Shown here: positions 50,186-53,155 of the stretch, piece by piece
Position numbering within the stretch: the stretch's first letter is position 1
Layout of the letters: every line of letters starts with the position of its first letter
Source of the DNA: JAJFFW01 sp038531315
GTDB lineage: Bacteria > Pseudomonadota > Alphaproteobacteria > Caulobacterales > Parvularculaceae
Reading direction: 5' to 3'
DNA length: 53,155 nucleotides
Assembly: GCA_038531315.1 (NCBI GenBank)
Contig: JBCBBT010000021.1
Coordinates: 1-53,155, forward strand
Notes under the pieces: generated by a model
Database searches by the model: none
Told to the model about the DNA's origin: nothing
The model's input: the letters and a program-made list of their open reading frames with translations, nothing else
Made by a program: the position numbers and the translations under genes

Positions 50186-53155
50186 TTATTTCTGCCCATC
50201 CTTGAAACACGAAGAAACGCTTCGAAGCTCGGCCTCAAGACGAGCTAACTTCCCTCGCATCTCGGGTGCCAGATAACAGGTGATAGTGCGGAGGAAGTTG
50301 GCTTGTTCCCGTCCAAATACCTGCGCCCACTTGAAGGCCATTCGGCGCATCCGGCGTTCGAGGACTCCGTGCCAATTCTCGCGTTGGTTAAGGATTACAC
50401 TCTCCAGGACAGCGTGGAGGAGCCAATCGACGGCGTCACGATCTTCTATTTGTGCAACGCGCTGCGCCAAAGCCTCGAACACTCGATCGATGAGCGTGTC
50501 ATCCTTTTCGAGGGCCGCCGTATTGCTCTGAAGCAAAGAGATCGCCATACGAAGCGATGGCCCCTCCAACTCAGGTGCGAGTCGGATGACGTTGATGATG
50601 ACCCTTCGCCACGTGTCGCGATCTAAGTGGTGAACGCCTGCACGGCTCAGAGACACCAATTCAAGAGGGGTGGATTTGGCGGCAGCACGCGCAGTCTCCG
50701 CTGGTCGACTGAGCCAGAGCACCAATTGTTCATCAGCATCTGGCCAAAGCTTGAGCAGCGGTTCGTAATTTTCCGAAATCCAAGTGCCGCATCGATCAGG
50801 GGCACCGCGCGCAGGCACAAGGGTGACGCTCGGGAACGGAAAATCCGGGCGAGACAGTTTTTCCCTCAACCTATCGCTTTCGTCGGTATTGAGCTCGTCC
50901 TCGACGCTCAACAAAAGTTCGTAGGCACCGCTCATGATTTGAGCCGCAGTCAGCCGGTGCGGCTGGGCAGCATCATGGACCGCCTTTATGGAAGCGAGCC
51001 TCCCGGTCATGCTTTGTGCGCGATCGAGATACCAATCCGCGAATTTGGGTTGGTCGACACCCAACTCATTCAATGTTGACCAGAACCCCGCGCCCCATGC
51101 CCAACTTCCCAAAAGCGCCCCCGCAGCATTCTGTTCTTCGATCGGCTCCCGACAGAAACGATGGAGCGCGGCCACGGCGTACTTGCGTTGAACGTCCACT
51201 ATCGACGGATCAAACGCGATAAACGCGCGTCGTTCCGCCTCAATCTCGTCGCTAGTATCTTCACGTTGCCCGAGCAAATCGAGGAGGTTCCGTAAGCTGA
51301 CAAAGCTTACGGGACGTGCCCGCCACTTTTCCACCACAGCCAATGCTGCATCCTGCGCCAGCCCTCGAAACCACGCCCTGGCATCATCGTTTGGCGGCAA
51401 AGGGCAATCCAAATAGCGCCGGATCGCTTCTTCCATTCCCACGCGGCTAACCAACCGCTCCCACGCTTGTTCTTTTGAACCACCGCCATCACTGTGACGA
51501 AAACCTAAGTAGCCCGCAGCCCCGCCCAGCGGAGGCGGTTGCACATCCTCGAACGCAATCTGCTTTTGGGTTTCGGTGGACAAGACTCCTGCAAGCCGCC
51601 CCTGCATAGTTTTGGACAGAACGACCTCTGACCGATGTTCCCGCTCGGCAGCATATTCTGGTCTCGCTACAAAACGTCCAAGCGCTTTTGCCTCTTGACC
51701 GACAAATCCGAACGAAACGAGATGCTCGGCGATATCGTCGCGGCGACGACAACTATCGCCGGCCAACATCCCCCGGATCCCTAAGGACAATCGCCAATTC
51801 GGTTGCGCTGCTTGCTCGATCTTTATGGCGTCGTCGTCGATCGAGGCTGTCCATTCTCCATCATCGAAGCCGAGAACAACCTGTTCTTCTCCTTGAACGA
51901 GCCTATCCAGAGCGGCAAAGAAGGCGTCGGTTTCGATTGTCTCTTCACCGATGGTGACGAGTTTTCTCGTATTAAACGCATCGGCGACCGCCTTAAGTTC
52001 GAAGACAGCGTCGCGAAGCCGTACCGGAAGTATGTCGATGAATTCTGCTGTCGCAGCACGCCGTATGCGTTGCTCAAGGTAATCACCCTCGGTTCTGACG
52101 GCGCTCATGAGCCCGAGTGCAAGCCGCTCGACAATCGCGTTCTCAAGCTCCGGCCAAGCTTCGACGGCAGGTCCAATTGCGTGTTCGAAAAGCTCTCCCA
52201 CGACTGTCCTTGACCGCGCTCTCGCTTTCTCATCTCCAAGGGCGTCCGGGCGAAAACACCCCGAAAGCGCCAGCGACGCCGCAACGACGAAGCGTTCACG
52301 CCACGTCGCAACATCGCGGTCGGAGCCCTCTAAACAAATAAAGGCCTGGAACTTAGCGAAACCTTCAATAGCATGCTCCGCCGCCTCATCATCGGTCAGT
52401 GTTTCGTCGCACAGCAAAACGTGGATCACGCGGTTGCAGAGCATCATCATTTCGGCGTCGGCAGGCTCCTCCCAGATGCGGAGTTTTGCCGCCTCTTCGG
52501 GACATCTACGTGGCCGAACACCGAACCGATAAAATGCCTCGTCCATCCGCGCTAGCGCCATACTCGCTGCGCGATCACCTCTGCGGGCTTTTCTCATGAC
52601 TCTTCCGATCTCCTCAGCGTCGGGTAGAACGAATTGGAAATCGAGCGCGCGCAACTGATCGCAAAACTGATAGAAGGCCGATTGAGAAATCACCTCTTGG
52701 GAAACCAGCCAATTCAACACATCCAGTGTACAGACGATTGATACTTTCGCGGTTTTCTCATGACCGTTAACCAATCTGTCATCAATCCAGAAGTCGTATT
52801 CAAGTTCATCAGCCTGACGCATTCCGGTCATCAGGGATTCTTCTGACCAGTTGCCTTCGATTGCACGCCCATCCGTATACGGATTTGGAGAAACGGATAA
52901 CTGGCCTCGGTTGACCGCTCCGCGCAATTTTTCAATCAGCGCTTCAAGTTTTTCAGCGACACTCCGCCGCGCAAGACCGGCGCCATGCTCCACCAGCAAA
53001 CGCTCCCGTTCATCTCGAGAAATGTAGAGCTGACACCGTTCCGACAGTCCTTCAAATTCCGATCGCGCATGCAGTTCCTCCAGTATGCCTTGGTCAAGCC
53101 AGAGACGACGATTGCGAACGTCTGTCTGGCTCACATGCTCTAACGCGACGTCAGC
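50186..53155 (-). CDS. Very large PIN-domain protein, N-terminus beyond the window
   Basis: The frame is open through the right edge, so at least 989 residues are seen and the N-terminus is missing. Near the visible N-terminus is a PIN-like nuclease domain: Asp14 in RLWLDQGILEEL (numbered from an internal GTG at 53134), acidic residues in YISRDERERLLVE, Asp118-Asp119 in FWIDDRLVNG, and then the typical VCTLDVLNWLVSQEVISQSAFYQF. About 780 residues of mostly helical, repeat-like sequence follow, with no motif I recognise. Codon use is less GC-biased than in neighbouring genes. Its size, PIN domain and island context fit a conflict or defence protein; that role is inferred. Confidence 0.75.
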   Translation of the reverse strand, partial: ADVALEHVSQTDVRNRRLWLDQGILEELHARSEFEGLSERCQLYISRDERERLLVEHGAGLARRSVAEKLEALIEKLRGAVNRGQLSVSPNPYTDGRAIEGNWSEESLMTGMRQADELEYDFWIDDRLVNGHEKTAKVSIVCTLDVLNWLVSQEVISQSAFYQFCDQLRALDFQFVLPDAEEIGRVMRKARRGDRAASMALARMDEAFYRFGVRPRRCPEEAAKLRIWEEPADAEMMMLCNRVIHVLLCDETLTDDEAAEHAIEGFAKFQAFICLEGSDRDVATWRERFVVAASLALSGCFRPDALGDEKARARSRTVVGELFEHAIGPAVEAWPELENAIVERLALGLMSAVRTEGDYLEQRIRRAATAEFIDILPVRLRDAVFELKAVADAFNTRKLVTIGEETIETDAFFAALDRLVQGEEQVVLGFDDGEWTASIDDDAIKIEQAAQPNWRLSLGIRGMLAGDSCRRRDDIAEHLVSFGFVGQEAKALGRFVARPEYAAEREHRSEVVLSKTMQGRLAGVLSTETQKQIAFEDVQPPPLGGAAGYLGFRHSDGGGSKEQAWERLVSRVGMEEAIRRYLDCPLPPNDDARAWFRGLAQDAALAVVEKWRARPVSFVSLRNLLDLLGQREDTSDEIEAERRAFIAFDPSIVDVQRKYAVAALHRFCREPIEEQNAAGALLGSWAWGAGFWSTLNELGVDQPKFADWYLDRAQSMTGRLASIKAVHDAAQPHRLTAAQIMSGAYELLLSVEDELNTDESDRLREKLSRPDFPFPSVTLVPARGAPDRCGTWISENYEPLLKLWPDADEQLVLWLSRPAETARAAAKSTPLELVSLSRAGVHHLDRDTWRRVIINVIRLAPELEGPSLRMAISLLQSNTAALEKDDTLIDRVFEALAQRVAQIEDRDAVDWLLHAVLESVILNQRENWHGVLERRMRRMAFKWAQVFGREQANFLRTITCYLAPEMRGKLARLEAELRSVSSCFKDGQK

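Noticed and set aside
50011..50238. A short open frame overlapping the 3' end of the PIN-domain gene
   Set aside because: It could be read as a small downstream protein (starts at 50199 or 50181), but there is no proper ribosome binding site spacing and no recognisable fold.
1..53155. CRISPR arrays, insertion sequences, rRNA genes
   Set aside because: No regularly spaced direct repeats, transposase motifs or rRNA-like stretches were seen.

Overview
The window is a GC-rich chromosomal segment of an alphaproteobacterium close to Caulobacterales, Hyphomonadaceae or Parvularculales. The placement rests on gene content: a ppsR-oriC-hemE-hemJ-rho block, mnmE-mnmG-rsmG-parA-parB with parS sites, holA-lptE-leuS, a CenR-type response regulator, a UrcA-family protein, a DUF3576 lipoprotein, and TTAA-N7-TTAA (CtrA-type) boxes at the predicted origin and before flagellar genes. 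No tRNA, rRNA, CRISPR array or intact insertion sequence was seen.

Layout. 0.1-4 kb: an ArsR repressor with arsenic-type cysteines, a DUF302 protein, a patatin-like lipase, and an isolated flgB-flgC-fliE operon with CtrA-like boxes. 4.1-9.1 kb: an amidohydrolase facing coaE-aroE-maf-ppsR. 9.06-9.51 kb: the predicted replication origin; genes on both sides are transcribed away from it. 9.5-14.8 kb: hemE, hemJ, rho, a glutathione transferase and a MATE exporter. 14.8-18 kb: a leftward block with DUF1223, a DsbA-like isomerase, an SDR and a glycerophosphodiesterase lipoprotein. 18.4-25.1 kb: tRNA-modification genes and the parAB partition genes, with five parS sites, four of them inside coding sequence. 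25.2-31.5 kb: a block that separates parB from holA. It holds a membrane hydroxylase, an alpha/beta hydrolase, and a TolC/HlyD/ABC export cluster whose ABC protein has lost every recognisable ATPase motif. 31.6-38.3 kb: holA, lptE, an unknown membrane protein, leuS, a structured small-RNA candidate with its own terminator, a UrcA protein and DUF3576. 38.6-49.7 kb: a porin, an OxyR-like regulator, two small unknown proteins, ThiE-like and YggS-like proteins, CenR, ArsC, an Fe-S photolyase with an SDR, a subclass B1 metallo-beta-lactamase, an exported rhodanese and a persulfide-dioxygenase-like protein. 49.7-53.2 kb: an AT-richer segment with a copy of a tRNA-Gly 3' end (probable att site) and a very large PIN-domain gene running off the window edge; this looks like one end of an integrated island.

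How the parts work together. The centre is the replication and segregation hub: origin, CtrA box, ParABS, a polymerase III subunit, and cell-cycle-linked tRNA modification genes. The most unusual items are the pseudo-ATPase exporter cluster (27.1-31.5 kb), the structured RNA upstream of leuS (about 37.06-37.20 kb), and the PIN-protein island at the right edge. Calls come from reading motifs by eye; no database search was possible.
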